Shown here piece after piece: positions 31,655-42,219 of a stretch of DNA of 64,000 bases. Source of the stretch: Ustilago trichophora. Lineage: Eukaryota; Basidiomycota; Ustilaginomycetes; Ustilaginales; Ustilaginaceae. Under the pieces are notes generated by a model. The model did not search any database, was not told where the DNA came from, and saw only the letters and a program-made list of their open reading frames with translations. The first letter of the stretch is position 1. Each line of letters opens with the position of its first letter. Location: NCBI GenBank assembly GCA_900323505.1, contig OOIN01000011.1:248001-312000 (forward strand). Reading direction: 5' to 3'. Both the position numbers and the translations under genes were made by a program.

Positions 31655-33102
31655 GGTTACGATGGAGGTCCTAGCACGCTTACGGAGCGGCTATGCCGTT
31701 GTGTGGGCAAAGATGCAATGCCAGATTGAACCCAGGAGGGTCACGATAGGAAAGCTAAGTCGTTTGCGAAGAGCGGAAGCCGGGGTGTGCTACAGGCGAG
31801 CCGGATTCCGAGGTTCAAAATGTCAAATGGACAGTGGCGATGGTGAAGGTAAAGGTGGTGGCAGGATTGAAGAAGGGACAAGTCTGCTTCGGACGGTGAA
31901 AACCTGCCACGAGTTGAAGATGAAATGTGAAGAGGAGAAGGAAAGAAGAGGTCCGTGTGTGAGTGTGTGTGTGTGTGTGTGTTGGTGTTGAACGATGAAA
32001 GGTGTGCACATCAAGTCTGTACTGTATCAGCTAAACTAGACTCGCCAACACCAAAACCTTGAATCCGCCTGATTTTCGACTGTCAACTGCGCCCAGATGG
32101 GGCAACATACTGTAGCGCTAGAACGCGCGGTGTGACAAAAGGCAGAGCCAAAAAAGAAGAAGAAAAAAAAGAATAGCTTGACCAACTTGTCAAAAAATCT
32201 CGAAATGAACCACGAGGTGTTGAGAAGAAACGATACATCACACACACATACTTTGTAAGTCTCAGCTATTAACATCAATTCAACAAGGGCTGCGAGGTCA
32301 AAGTAGGACAGGTCGGCTGAGCATCGTCCTGGCAATCCTTGACCCAAGCATCCGAACGCTTCCGAAGTTCCAAGTGTGGAAGGGTTCAAGAGCCACTGAC
32401 TCTGAGCGCTCAACTCACGATTTCACGCCGTTCCTCCAACAACATTCACATTCTTGCCCCGGATTGACCGATGCGAGAGACATTTTGCTGCTCAACGGAG
32501 AACAAGCATTTCGCGCGAGTCGTCACTGTTAGAGCCTTTGACTCCAACACTTTGGTGAAAATTGTGATCGGGTCTTATCGTGTCACCTCTTTTCTTTTCT
32601 TCCAAAGCAACTCAGCCTTTTTTCCGGCCCTTCTTCTTGATTCCAGATCAACACCCTCATCCATCCCACTTCTCTCTCTTTTTCTTTCTCTTCCTCTCTT
32701 ACCCTCATCCTATTTCTTTCCCAGTTCCCTTTTCTTTCACCAGGATGCGACGCAGATGCTGGAAGCCTTGAATATCGATCGGAGCTCACTGTTCGGATGC
32801 CGCTCTAGCTCTTTGCACGGGCAATCTTGCCATCGTCTTTGCACGATGACTCCTCCAACCATGCTCTTCATCGTTTGACGAGGAAACGCAAGCGAGATCA
32901 CAAGGGTCCGGTCATCCTTCAGTCTGTTTCCCTGGTCCATCTTCATGGCTAGTTTCACGCAATCTTGTCGTTCGCTCTCTGCTTCCTCCTTTTCAGGTAA
33001 GTTTCCTCCCTTGTCGACATTTCCTCTCAGCCATTGCATCCAAGAACGAAACCAAGTGCAAGCAAAAAAACCGTATTACGGCTTCCAGTCCAAAGGCCAC
33101 CG
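31655..33102. other. Gene-poor stretch upstream of Gem1
   Basis: This stretch contains the Gem1 leader (C/T-rich on the minus strand) and a GT run at 31954-31983. A C/T-rich block lies at 32640-32745 on the plus strand, and a good plus-strand splice donor (AG|GTAAGT) at 32996-33002. A short plus-strand ORF from 32945 leads into that donor, but I cannot find a continuing exon. The minus strand between 32737 and 33039 could contain a further 3' exon of the gene described next. Nothing here is firm. Confidence 0.3.
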
Positions 33103-34192
33103 TTACTCGCCGGCACATCTATCTGGATGTTGCCTTGACCTGGTCCGCCTTCGCGCGGACCCATGCGAGTGGGAAGGTCCGCGTACTCCTCCTACCTTTT
33201 CGGCACTTGATGCTGAAGCCGGTCTCTGATCTCCGGAAGGACCGCGGCTTTGGTGTGCTATCCTCTTCCGAAGATGGCTGCTAGCGTCGCGGGCTTCTTC
33301 TCGTAACATCTGCTCTAGCCGGGCGAGTTCAAGCTTAAAAGCGCTGGCCGTCAGTGCAATCATGCCAACGACACAAAGTGCCCACACCAGAAATGTTAAT
33401 CTCGTCAAGTCTCGGTCATGCAGCAATCGTTCAGTTTCCACCGGGCAGTCTTCCCCTCCCCAATACAGTGCGTGGATGGCTTCTGCTGTCTAAGAATGGA
33501 GCCGTCCGACAATGACAATGCCCCACGGGATGTCTCGCTCGCTTCTCGCCAGTCGTTAGAGAGCCCCAAGACACCACCCTCCATTCAAAAGTGGACTGGG
33601 CAAGGAAGAGGGCTATCGGTCTCTAGTCAGCTGTGTCGAGGGGCTACGTTACCGTGCTCGGGCACCCTGAGCTCATCTTTGGTGGGCTCGGCGTGAGTCT
33701 TTGTCGGGCGGAGTGCCCGCGCATTTGCGGCGACGGTAACTGGTCCCCCGGTTGGACGATCCCCCTCCATGAGGAGCTGTCATCATCAGGCGTAGAGAAT
33801 GGAATCGGGTCGCCAAAGTAGATCAAGTTCAGTTGTTCCTCGAGGACAACACGGCTGTAGACTGCGTCAGCTTTTGCTAGGTCGCATGTTCGGGGTAAGG
33901 AGGATGCTCAGCCTCTTGTTTCTCTCGAGCAGCAAGAGGTGAAGGCTTGAGTGCAATCGGTGGCGTCTCCTCTTGCAAGGAGTCAACTCGACGCGAGACT
34001 ACTCTTGGTCTGGAAGCCACTCCCTTTTGCTTGACTCTGTTTCGTTTTCGTTTTCGTTCTCGCGATCAATTGGTTGTTGACACGTCTAAAGTCGACAAAG
34101 TGCTGGAACGTGTACATCTTGAAACGATCAATCGGATTCGTCGTACACCCTCGAAAGGCTCTTCTTGCATCTCTTAGAAGCTTTGCCTCTCG
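33103..34192 (-). CDS. Unrecognised split gene, probable single-span membrane protein (gene model incomplete)
   Basis: Several minus-strand stretches read like protein in different frames. Segment A (34192-33983) contains NPIDRFKMYTFQHFVDFRR, with an ATG at 34117. Segment B (34065-33877) is basic and Pro-rich. Segment C (about 33906-33653) contains EEQLNLIYFGDPIPFSTP. Segment D (33489-33103) starts TAEAIHALYWGGEDCP and has a membrane span LTFLVWALCVVGMIALTA, followed by a charged helix. C and D join in phase across a credible intron, 33490-33652 (163 nt, GTAACG...TTCTTAG, with CTAAC inside). A could join C across 33862-34002 (GTAGTC...GCAG). The 5' end is unknown and the 3' end may be spliced further. 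I do not recognise the family. A decaying gene is the alternative. Confidence 0.4.
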
Positions 34193-34341
34193 TTGGTTTC
34201 AAAAGACGAACACATTCTTTTCCCTTCTTTCAACCCTCCTCTCCTCCTCCTTACCATTCACCTCGCCTGTATTACACGCTGGTCACTATCACACGACATG
34301 CCCCTGAGCTGTCGACTAAACAACTGCATTTCGTAAACATA

Positions 34342-34388
<47 letters not shown>

Positions 34389-34487
34389 AAGAAAACCAAA
34401 ACAGTGGTGGAAAGAAAAGGAGAGACAAAAAAGAAGACAAAATGGAAACAAAACGGTGCTGAGTTTTGAAGAAAAAAAAGGAGGCCT
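34193..34487. other. Short intergenic region with a long GT microsatellite
   Basis: This is the 3' flank of the USP7-like gene, upstream of the split gene. It contains a (GT)n tract and purine-rich sequence between 34388 and 34480. Confidence 0.5.
34345..34387 (+). repeat. (GT)n microsatellite, about 21 repeats
   Basis: Uninterrupted TG dinucleotides lie about 100 bp beyond the stop of the USP7-like gene. This is the longest dinucleotide run in the window. Confidence 0.95.
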
Positions 34488-37400
34488 TTAGCTTCGAATG
34501 CGAATACCTTTATCCTGAACGACATTGTTTCCGAACCTTCCCGCTCTACCCGACCTATCGGTGTGATCCAGACCGAGTGCGTCGTCAGGTTGGAACTTGT
34601 GTTCGTACAGCAGGTCTTCGTCCTCCAAGTACGTCGGTTGCTTGTATGTCGACGATTGGACCAGGGCGAATCTGAACTTGGTGAATTCCTTTTCGGGGAT
34701 CTCGAGACGCTCCTGCAGACGTCGGCGTGTCTCACGGAAGGGTTCGTTGCGTTTCACCACAAATCGGAATGGTACGCCATGGGTGCGGACCAACTCCTTG
34801 CTAAAGTGGAAGACGTTGATGATCTTATCGTCCTCCGTCAGGTTGAGCTCGTCGACAGGGATCTCTTCCGCAAACAGCTCGGCGTTCTCGCCAATGTTGC
34901 CGATCATCTCGACGCCGTTGAACTCGCGCTGTTGACGTCCGTTTCCGATGGCCTCGAACAATCGCACTTTGCCAGAGCCTTTGGGCGTAAGCTTGACCTG
35001 CTTGGCAAGCTGATCGGTCACCTCGACAATGGTGGCTGTCTTGGGTAGCAGGAACTGGTGCACAGAATCCTCCTTGTTGTTGGCACCCGTCCAGTAGATC
35101 TTCAGGTTGCGCTTGGTCTCGAGTTCAATAATGGAAACATCGAGCAGCTCGTAGTACAACAGCGAAGCCTGGCCTTGGATGTAACTTGGGGATACAATCT
35201 CGTTGACCGTCTGGTTGGCAGTTCGCTTGAGCACTGTCTTGGGCGTTCCGTTGGGACCGTTGCCCGTGGTGAATCGCAGCTTAAACGGATCGTGCTTGAG
35301 ACGCTCACCTGCCTTGGCCGCCATCATATCGTATGTCATCTTTTTGCTGAGCGTCAGCTCAAACTCGGACTTGTAGTCGACATCCTCGAAGCGCGGCTTG
35401 AAGAGCACCTTGATCTGGTTCTGCAAAAAGTCGTAGAACTGGATCGGGTTCGAGTAGAGCGACTGCGATTCGTAGTCGTGTGCATCCTTCTCCGAAAGCT
35501 CGATCTGGAAGCAAATGACATCTCCATCCTGAATCTCGCTCTGCGAGAAGGTTGCCTTGGGTTTCATCTGCTCGATCATACCAGGCTTGATCTCTTCAAA
35601 CAGCTTGACCTGCGTTGTAGGTGGCCAGCGCATGAGCTCGTTGATGGTTGGCACCAGGTCGCCGACCTTCATGTGGCGCTGGACGTAGACGCGCGATACA
35701 CCGAGCAGTGTCTGCCTCGAAGTGTCAAAGTACTTGAGGAAGATCATCATGGACGGGTTGGCCTCGTTGTTGGGGATATCGTTGTTGACCACCTCCAGGA
35801 ACAGGCGCAGATCGTGCTGGCGGGATGCCATTCGGTCGCGCACTGTCTCGAGCGTGAGGTTGGGATCGTTCTCGGGCACCACCGTGTCGGGTCGCACCGT
35901 CTTGTTCTGACGGTTGACCAGCACCCACATGCGGATCTGGTTTTCGGACAGGTTGTACTGGGCTGCGATGCGCGACTTGAAGTTGAGGTAGAGCTCGTTC
36001 TTGAGCACGCGGAACGTTGGCAGATCGGTGGCGGGAAGGTTGCGCTCCTCAAAAGTGGCAAGGTCGAAACCTTGGTGACCACGGAAGGTGTCTTCGGTGA
36101 TGAGCTTGACTGTGAGGTAAAGATGCTGCTCTTCACGCTCACGCTTGCGAGCCTCCATCTGGAGTCGCTCATCCTCGAGTCGTTGACGCAGGTGGACAGG
36201 CGTGTCTTCGGGTGCGAGGGGCTTGAGAACTTCGTCAATGTCGCGCTCGCGGACGTAGACAAGCATGTAGGCGTTGGTGAAACGCTTCATGGCACGCACG
36301 GGGGCGCGGGCACCAATCTGCCCTGCTGGGTGACCGTTGGGAATCTCGCCTCCGTAGTTGTCTTCGAGCACCTCCTTCTCGGTGACGGGCGTGACGCGGT
36401 CATCGTCAAACTTGAACCAGTTGCTGTTCTTCTCGGGCTTGAGCAATGCAAAATAGTGGCCACCGTGCAAGTCACCCGAGTGGACGAGGACACCGTGCAG
36501 CTTGTACTTCCAGTCCTCCTTGCTGAGCGGCGATTCTTTGTCCAAGTAATCGGCAAGATCAATCTCGAGCGGGAACTCGTGGCGGTCGTTGATCTTGACC
36601 ATCGAGTCCTTCTCGATGTCGTACTCGAAACGCTTGAGCTGCAGGTGCAAGACGGGGGGGAACTTTTCGAAGATGACACCTTTCTTAGCGTCCTGGAGAC
36701 CGTAGCCTTCGGCATGATACTTGTTGTCGCCTTCGAGCATCTCGGTCTGAACATAGTCGCGGAACGAGTCGGCGAGATTGTTCATACCTTTTACGTTGAG
36801 CTGGATGTCATAGAAGTCTTCGGAGCGAGACGACTCGTAGTCGACGTTGACGCATCGGAGGTACGACTTCATCTTTCCGACAAAGAGGCGTGTGATGGCG
36901 CCATCGGCCGCAGTGCCCTTCATCTTGGTCTCGAGCTTTTCCTGCAAGACACGGTTGAATTCTTGAACGTCATGCTGCAAGAAGCTGTCGAGCGACTTCC
37001 AGCCAAACGACTTTGTGAGCTCGTTGGTGCCGACGGGCTGATCTGATGTCTGCAGCAAGTAGAAGACACGTTGAAGTGCCAATGCTACGCTCTCTGTTGG
37101 CAGATCGCCTTCGGTGGGTATTTGGTAGACGGCCTTGCGGAAGTAGTGTGTGCAGAAGAGAGATTGAAGAAGCGAGTTCATGTAGCAAGTGGCACCCTGG
37201 TTCTTGAGACCGACGTAGCCGGTCTCCTTTTTGGAATCGTAGTTGATAAAGTTGTGCCAGAGTACGCCGGTTGGATCCTTGAGGACGCGAACGTAGGCCG
37301 TGACATCGGCGCAGTCGTTCTCGATGATGGGACGACTTCGGCCATCGGTGGGAACGGCGAGCTTGCGGAGTTCGTTGAAGCGTGTGAAGCCCCAGTCCAT

Positions 37401-37835
37401 TTCCTCTGCGGTGAAGCGGTGGTGTGCTTGACTGGTGGAAAAGATGGTGGGATCTTGTGGATTTGAGATGACGAGGGCAAACTGTGCGCAGACGTGCCAA
37501 CCCTCTGGACTACCCTTGGGATCGGCATAGTCGAGATAGACCGAGACCATGTCATTGGGCTGACCATTGGAGTTGCCAAAGGGGAAGAGGAGAATACGCC
37601 AGCGGTGACCGCCGCACTCGAACTCTGGGCCGGTGATCCTCTTGTCTAGTGTTCGCCAGCCTTTGATCTTCCAAGTGCAAACGGCGAAATCCTCCTCTTC
37701 TTGACCGAGATCGGCGAGATGCTTTTCGGCGAACGCCTTGGCATCATGCACGGATACTGGCTCCTCTACCTCCATGGGAGTGGGGTTTTGGTCAGGATTG
37801 ACCAGGGCGGTCGATGGATCGAGATGTGGGTCCAT
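34488..37835 (-). CDS. UBP15: Ubiquitin carboxyl-terminal hydrolase USP7 / Ubp15 type
   Basis: Single exon of 1115 residues, the normal size for the family. A MATH/TRAF-like domain occupies about residues 48-195 (starting FAVCTWKIKGW). The USP catalytic domain begins YVGLKNQGATCYMNSLL with the nucleophile C217. The His box is GDLHGGHYFALL with H460 as the general base. The last 550 residues form the ubiquitin-like HUBL repeats that activate USP7, containing the family-typical LLYYELLD. The enzyme removes ubiquitin from many nuclear and peroxisomal substrates; yeast Ubp15 also acts in peroxisome biogenesis. The acidic N-terminus with MEVEEPVS is consistent with a complete start at 37835. A 662-codon ORF on the opposite strand is a shadow. 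Confidence 0.95.
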   Translation of the reverse strand: MDPHLDPSTALVNPDQNPTPMEVEEPVSVHDAKAFAEKHLADLGQEEEDFAVCTWKIKGWRTLDKRITGPEFECGGHRWRILLFPFGNSNGQPNDMVSVYLDYADPKGSPEGWHVCAQFALVISNPQDPTIFSTSQAHHRFTAEEMDWGFTRFNELRKLAVPTDGRSRPIIENDCADVTAYVRVLKDPTGVLWHNFINYDSKKETGYVGLKNQGATCYMNSLLQSLFCTHYFRKAVYQIPTEGDLPTESVALALQRVFYLLQTSDQPVGTNELTKSFGWKSLDSFLQHDVQEFNRVLQEKLETKMKGTAADGAITRLFVGKMKSYLRCVNVDYESSRSEDFYDIQLNVKGMNNLADSFRDYVQTEMLEGDNKYHAEGYGLQDAKKGVIFEKFPPVLHLQLKRFEYDIEKDSMVKINDRHEFPLEIDLADYLDKESPLSKEDWKYKLHGVLVHSGDLHGGHYFALLKPEKNSNWFKFDDDRVTPVTEKEVLEDNYGGEIPNGHPAGQIGARAPVRAMKRFTNAYMLVYVRERDIDEVLKPLAPEDTPVHLRQRLEDERLQMEARKREREEQHLYLTVKLITEDTFRGHQGFDLATFEERNLPATDLPTFRVLKNELYLNFKSRIAAQYNLSENQIRMWVLVNRQNKTVRPDTVVPENDPNLTLETVRDRMASRQHDLRLFLEVVNNDIPNNEANPSMMIFLKYFDTSRQTLLGVSRVYVQRHMKVGDLVPTINELMRWPPTTQVKLFEEIKPGMIEQMKPKATFSQSEIQDGDVICFQIELSEKDAHDYESQSLYSNPIQFYDFLQNQIKVLFKPRFEDVDYKSEFELTLSKKMTYDMMAAKAGERLKHDPFKLRFTTGNGPNGTPKTVLKRTANQTVNEIVSPSYIQGQASLLYYELLDVSIIELETKRNLKIYWTGANNKEDSVHQFLLPKTATIVEVTDQLAKQVKLTPKGSGKVRLFEAIGNGRQQREFNGVEMIGNIGENAELFAEEIPVDELNLTEDDKIINVFHFSKELVRTHGVPFRFVVKRNEPFRETRRRLQERLEIPEKEFTKFRFALVQSSTYKQPTYLEDEDLLYEHKFQPDDALGLDHTDRSGRAGRFGNNVVQDKGIRIRS

Positions 37836-38533
37836 TTCTGCGAGTCCCTTTGGGCGCTTCTATAGGAATGCAGGTGAAGAGTGGCTGGAGTGCGCTGCAC
37901 TGGTGCGCGAGGACTATGCGATTCAGATAGCTGAATGATGTGATGGACAGCTCTGAACTTGTTCACACGTCCCTTTAGGAAAGGGTGTAGTCGGAGGACG
38001 ATGGTGGCAAGAAGGCCTTTGCGTGGCTGTGCAGAAGACGGTTATCGGCAAGGAAGGGAGATACGAGTGTGGATGCAGTCGAAGCAAAGCCGTGCCGAGA
38101 GCAAAGGGAGATGTCGATGGTGGTGATAATGGCAGCCCGTGCGCGAAAAGATGGAAGAAAGAAAGTTGTCGGCGGTCGTCCCAAATTAATGAGATCAATG
38201 AGCCAGCAAGTGCCACTATCGTTCGGGTTGCTTGTAAGGAATGCGGCCTATCTCGCGGCGAAGCGCAGTAGCGATAGAAAGGACCGATTGTGTGGGAAGA
38301 AGGATGAAAGGTGGATGAAAGATAGGAATAAGGGTCTGGGAACGGTGACGACGACAACGACAACGACCAGAACGGCAAGCGGCTGTGTGTCTTTTTGGAT
38401 TCGGCAGATGCGAAAGCGAAAGCGAAAGCGAAATTGACAGAGGGAATGGGCTTTTTGGCTCAAACGCAGGCGTGGAGGCAGTGTCAACTGAGTGACAGAA
38501 GAGGACGTGCGATCGGAGCGGATACACCGCACC

Positions 38534-38538
<5 letters not shown>

Positions 38539-38582
<44 letters not shown>
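38539..38582 (+). repeat. (AG)n microsatellite
   Basis: Eighteen or so AG units are followed by a GGAGAG variant, within the purine-rich upstream region of the USP7-like gene. Confidence 0.92.
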
Positions 38583-38583
<1 letters not shown>

Positions 38584-40539
38584 CAGGCAGAGTGTGTGAG
38601 AAATTGGCAGGAAAAAGAAAAAGAAAAAGAAAGAAAATGACTGAGCCGGACACATCTTTCACTTCTCTGGTTCGTGCGCAGCGCAGACAGCGGTGGCCAG
38701 AGCGGATTGAACAACAGCCAATTCAACCGCGAAGAGAGAGTTGATCAAACAGGCTCGAAAATGGCAAAATTGAGAATTCAAAACTGAATGCAATTCAGAA
38801 TCCGAGCAATTGCTCCTTTCATGAAATCACAATTACAAACAACATCACTCGTCAGCGCCAATACCAAGATGATGCACCTTTGCTAAAGTCACACACAACG
38901 TCGTCAATACAAACACAGGTGCAGGTTCACAGGCTTTTTCAAACCCAAGGTTTGAGGTTGAAGACGACATCAGAAAAAGCCCTTTTCGTTGTGCTTACTC
39001 TTCAACCTCTGGACCGCGCATGGGCATCGGCAATCTACACGACACGCGACACCACATCTCTGCGTCTTTCAGCGGCTTCATTGCCTAGGCTAGTCATATA
39101 CGCTGCCCTTACAAGAAAGTGTCGAGCCGCTCTGATGCCCTGTGCGGTTACCTCGTACGACGACAAGTAAAGCCTCCTCAGATGGTGTATGGTGGGGTCT
39201 CTGTTGGTGATCGGATCTGCTGGGACGAAGAGCGCCCCCGATTCTTTCTGTGTTGGCTCTGTAGATTCGACATAGTATTTCTTTTTTGGCCTGCGTACAG
39301 TAGCAGCTGCTTATTAGTGGCGATTCTCGCATTGCTTCCATCGCGAGGCTGGTGTGTGCACATACATTACCCTTGCTTCACATGCGTTGCGTCGCATTTT
39401 CCCTCAAGGTAACGATGTGTTCAGTGTCGACTCGAGTATCAAAGGATCACAGTAAAAGGGTCTAGAGATGAGACAAGATTTTCGAGAAAAAAAATAAAGT
39501 TGGCTGGAAATGGTGGTCATGAAATCTTTCACATTTTCCCAACGCGCCACGGTTCAACGCACAGGTCGGCCAAATATAGCATTCGACGGGCAGGCGATCT
39601 TTGAAACCCCTTGCATAGAACACGCCGGCTAGGATGCGTATCCGGTGAGACGACGACAGCGACCGTCGCTTGCAAAGGATTGGGAAAAGAGCTCTACTGC
39701 AGTCGCAGGACGAACAATGCGAGTCAAACCTCCTGATCGACAGGGTGCATCAAGGTCAAGGACAAGCCAGGAGAGAGAGAGAGGCAAGCAAGGGCTGCGC
39801 AAACCCAAAGCGAGAATTTTGCACCAACTGTCGAAGCCCGTCGCTGAAGGCTACACCTCGGTTGTCATGCTCGCACCAACAGCAGAAACAGCACACCTAA
39901 GTCGGGTTGGATGACAGTCACATTCTCGGCATTTCCGAGCCTCTGAGTTGGAAGAGGTCCAAGATGGGACGCAGAGGACCGAAAGAGCCCCAAAGCAAAG
40001 TGGTAGTGCGATGCTTGACCGTAAGGCAAAAGTCCAATTTGTGACAGTTTATGGAAGGCGACACACACGGTATATAGAGTACTGTACAGCGAGTCTCTAA
40101 CTAACTTATGTGGTGAGATGCCATAAGCGCCACCTGCAGGCTGCATTTTGAAACCATCACCGAAGCATGGACGCGTACGCGTGAACCCAACACTCCGCAG
40201 ACCGCAGCACGCAGAAGAGCAATATCTCGAGCTGGAACACAAATCGAATTCCCACGCTTTCCGAGCCTCACTCGGCGCTGCGCTACGATGCAACTGCGGT
40301 TGGTCGATCGATTTGACGTCTAGGCTTGTACACTGCAGCATTGTGTCCGATCCAGCTTCGATTCGCACAAAGGCGGCCAGACTGGATCGAATGCCTGGTC
40401 TTGACCCGCAATTTCTGCCCTGTGCTTGATCGGGCCTTTGAGAGCTACGCACTCAAGGTATGCGGGTAGACAGGATAGACAGGCTGCTTAATATAACTTG
40501 AGAGATCGGATATGCCTTCTGCTACATCTGTCGCCCCAG

Positions 40540-41179
40540 CTATACGTAAAGCGGTGATGTACAAGTTGCCTCTTTGAGGTCAGATGGTCCGTGCCTGTAG
40601 CGGAGAGAGCGGCACCGAGCGAACAGCTGGTTGGTGGCCGATGTGGTCACCACTACGGGGCTGTATTCGTAGACCTTTGCTTCGGCATCATCGAACAAGG
40701 TCATGCTCTCGTCAGGGAAGGATACCATGACGTGGGGTGGTTATGCGTACCGGACTTGAGATGCAGGCGACTCCGAGGGCCGAGGATCGACATTTCTCTG
40801 CTCTTTCGCCTGAATCTGAGATTTTATTCGAGGTAAAGCGCGTCCGAGTTGCTTTCACTGCCCCGAGACAAAGCTCAATCCAGCAAGCAAAGCTCTCGTC
40901 ACACTACTCTGGCTTGGCTCGAACACTCGGAGCTGCAATAGTAGGCCTCGTGAGCCGCCATCGTCCAACACACCCCGCCTCGGACTGTCATGCAGTTCGA
41001 GGAGAAGCTGACCGGGCGACAGCAAAGAGTCCAAGGTGATCATCTCTGTGTCGGCCTCAAGGAGCAGCTAGCCTCGGTCATAGCAAGGTCAACTCGAACG
41101 TGGTCGACACATTCGATCGGATCTTGACACCTGCCTTGACAAGTTGGAACAGTTGTGCGTCTGATGTGTAGCTTGTCAT
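40540..41179 (-). other. Possible coding remnants or small spliced gene, unrecognised
   Basis: Three minus-strand fragments look like protein but do not share a frame. From 41179 an ORF starts MTSYTSDAQLFQLVKAGVK and stops after 33 codons. From 41043 a second starts MITLDSLLSPGQLLLEL and runs 62 codons. From 40728 a third contains MTLFDDAEAKVYEYSP and runs 62 codons to a stop at 40540. A CATAAC branch-like site about 30 bp before a possible acceptor precedes the third fragment. I found no good donor for the first junction. It may be a small gene with unusual introns, a decayed gene, or chance. Confidence 0.2.
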
Positions 41180-41921
41180 AGGAAAAAGGTCAAGATGCTA
41201 AGGAAAGAGCGTGTGTGTCTCAGAAATTTGGATTTGGATCCGATAGAAAAGGCAGGAGAGAGAGAAAGAGTGCGTGGTGCTTGTGCGTGTGGCTCGCGTC
41301 GACTGCATATCCCTTCGCTTAGGACATCTGACAATGTTCCTGTGTCCCTCTCTCCTATACTGTGCTCTAGACTGTTCGAGTGCAGCTGACTGCCTTGTGC
41401 TCCAGCATGCCTCTCGGACAGGCAAGACAAACTGAGCTGCTTGTCGGTGCATCTTTGGTTCCATGGCCGAAGCTGTCTGCGTCCGATTTTTTTTTTTTTG
41501 TGTGTGGTGTGTGTAACATACTGCGCTCCTCGACGTCGACGTCTGGCTCGGTATGCCTTTTGGCTCAATGTCTCATTTGCTCATCCTCCGCTCGTCGATC
41601 TTTGCAGCTGCCATTCGAACGTCAGCCGTGTCCCTTGTCTCTCTGTCTGACACCGCGACGCTCATCTCTGCTACACATCTCAAAGTCAGCCTCGACAGCC
41701 TCGCTTGCACAGGTCCAGCTCCCTCGCTTGTCTCCCCCTCCTCTTCGCGTCCCTTTCTCTAGACCCTCGCCCTCGTGTCTCTTTGTCCCTCCTTCATCAC
41801 CATCTTGATTCCTTTCCACCATCTACGTCCCACTCTCCTCTCCATACCACTCCTCCCCAACCTCCCCCAGTTCCCCATTCCCTACACCAACTCGATCGCA
41901 TTCTTTTACACGTCGACACAA

Positions 41922-41948
41922 CTCTCTCTCTCTCTCTCTTTCTCTCTT
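41922..41948 (+). repeat. (CT)n tract in a C/T-rich leader
   Basis: The CT run is embedded in the roughly 600 bp pyrimidine-rich block upstream of the Fus1-like gene. Similar tracts precede several other genes here. Confidence 0.8.
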
Positions 41949-42219
41949 TGTGCCAACAACAACAACTTCGACGTTCATTCCAGCTCTCTCGACAATTTTG
42001 TCTCAGCTGTCTAGCATCGAATCAACTGTCTTTTCTGCTCGCCCTACCTTCGCTTCGATTTCCAACACTCTCTCTTCTCAACAACAACAGGATCTCCACC
42101 TTCACGCACACTTTGTCAGAGTCACAGCTGCACATCTAGCTGTCTCTTTTCACGGAAAACCTTCGACTTCATAGCTTTGTCTCCACAGTTGACTCACACG
42201 GTCATCGCTTCATATCACA

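Larger units (their letters stand above)
37836..42219. other. 4.4 kb gene-poor region before the Fus1-like gene
   Basis: This is the largest region without a supported gene. It contains a GA microsatellite (38539-38582), purine-rich AAAGAAAAAG repeats (38611-38636), an AT-rich A-run near 39485-39495, a T-run at 41489-41500 and a long C/T-rich block from about 41560 to 42200. The C/T-rich block is probably the leader of the gene at 42220. Minus-strand fragments at 40540-41179 read weakly like protein and are listed separately. No tRNA or structured RNA could be recognised by eye. Confidence 0.45.

Noticed and set aside
32945..33002. Short plus-strand first exon (MASFTQSC...) ending in a good GTAAGT donor
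   Set aside because: No continuing exon with plausible coding sequence could be found on the plus strand, so I did not call a gene.
35058..37046. 662-codon plus-strand ORF opposite the USP7-like gene
   Set aside because: It is the antisense shadow of a well-conserved deubiquitinase. Its protein is Val/Leu/Glu/His-rich without any domain, as expected from the codon bias of the true strand.
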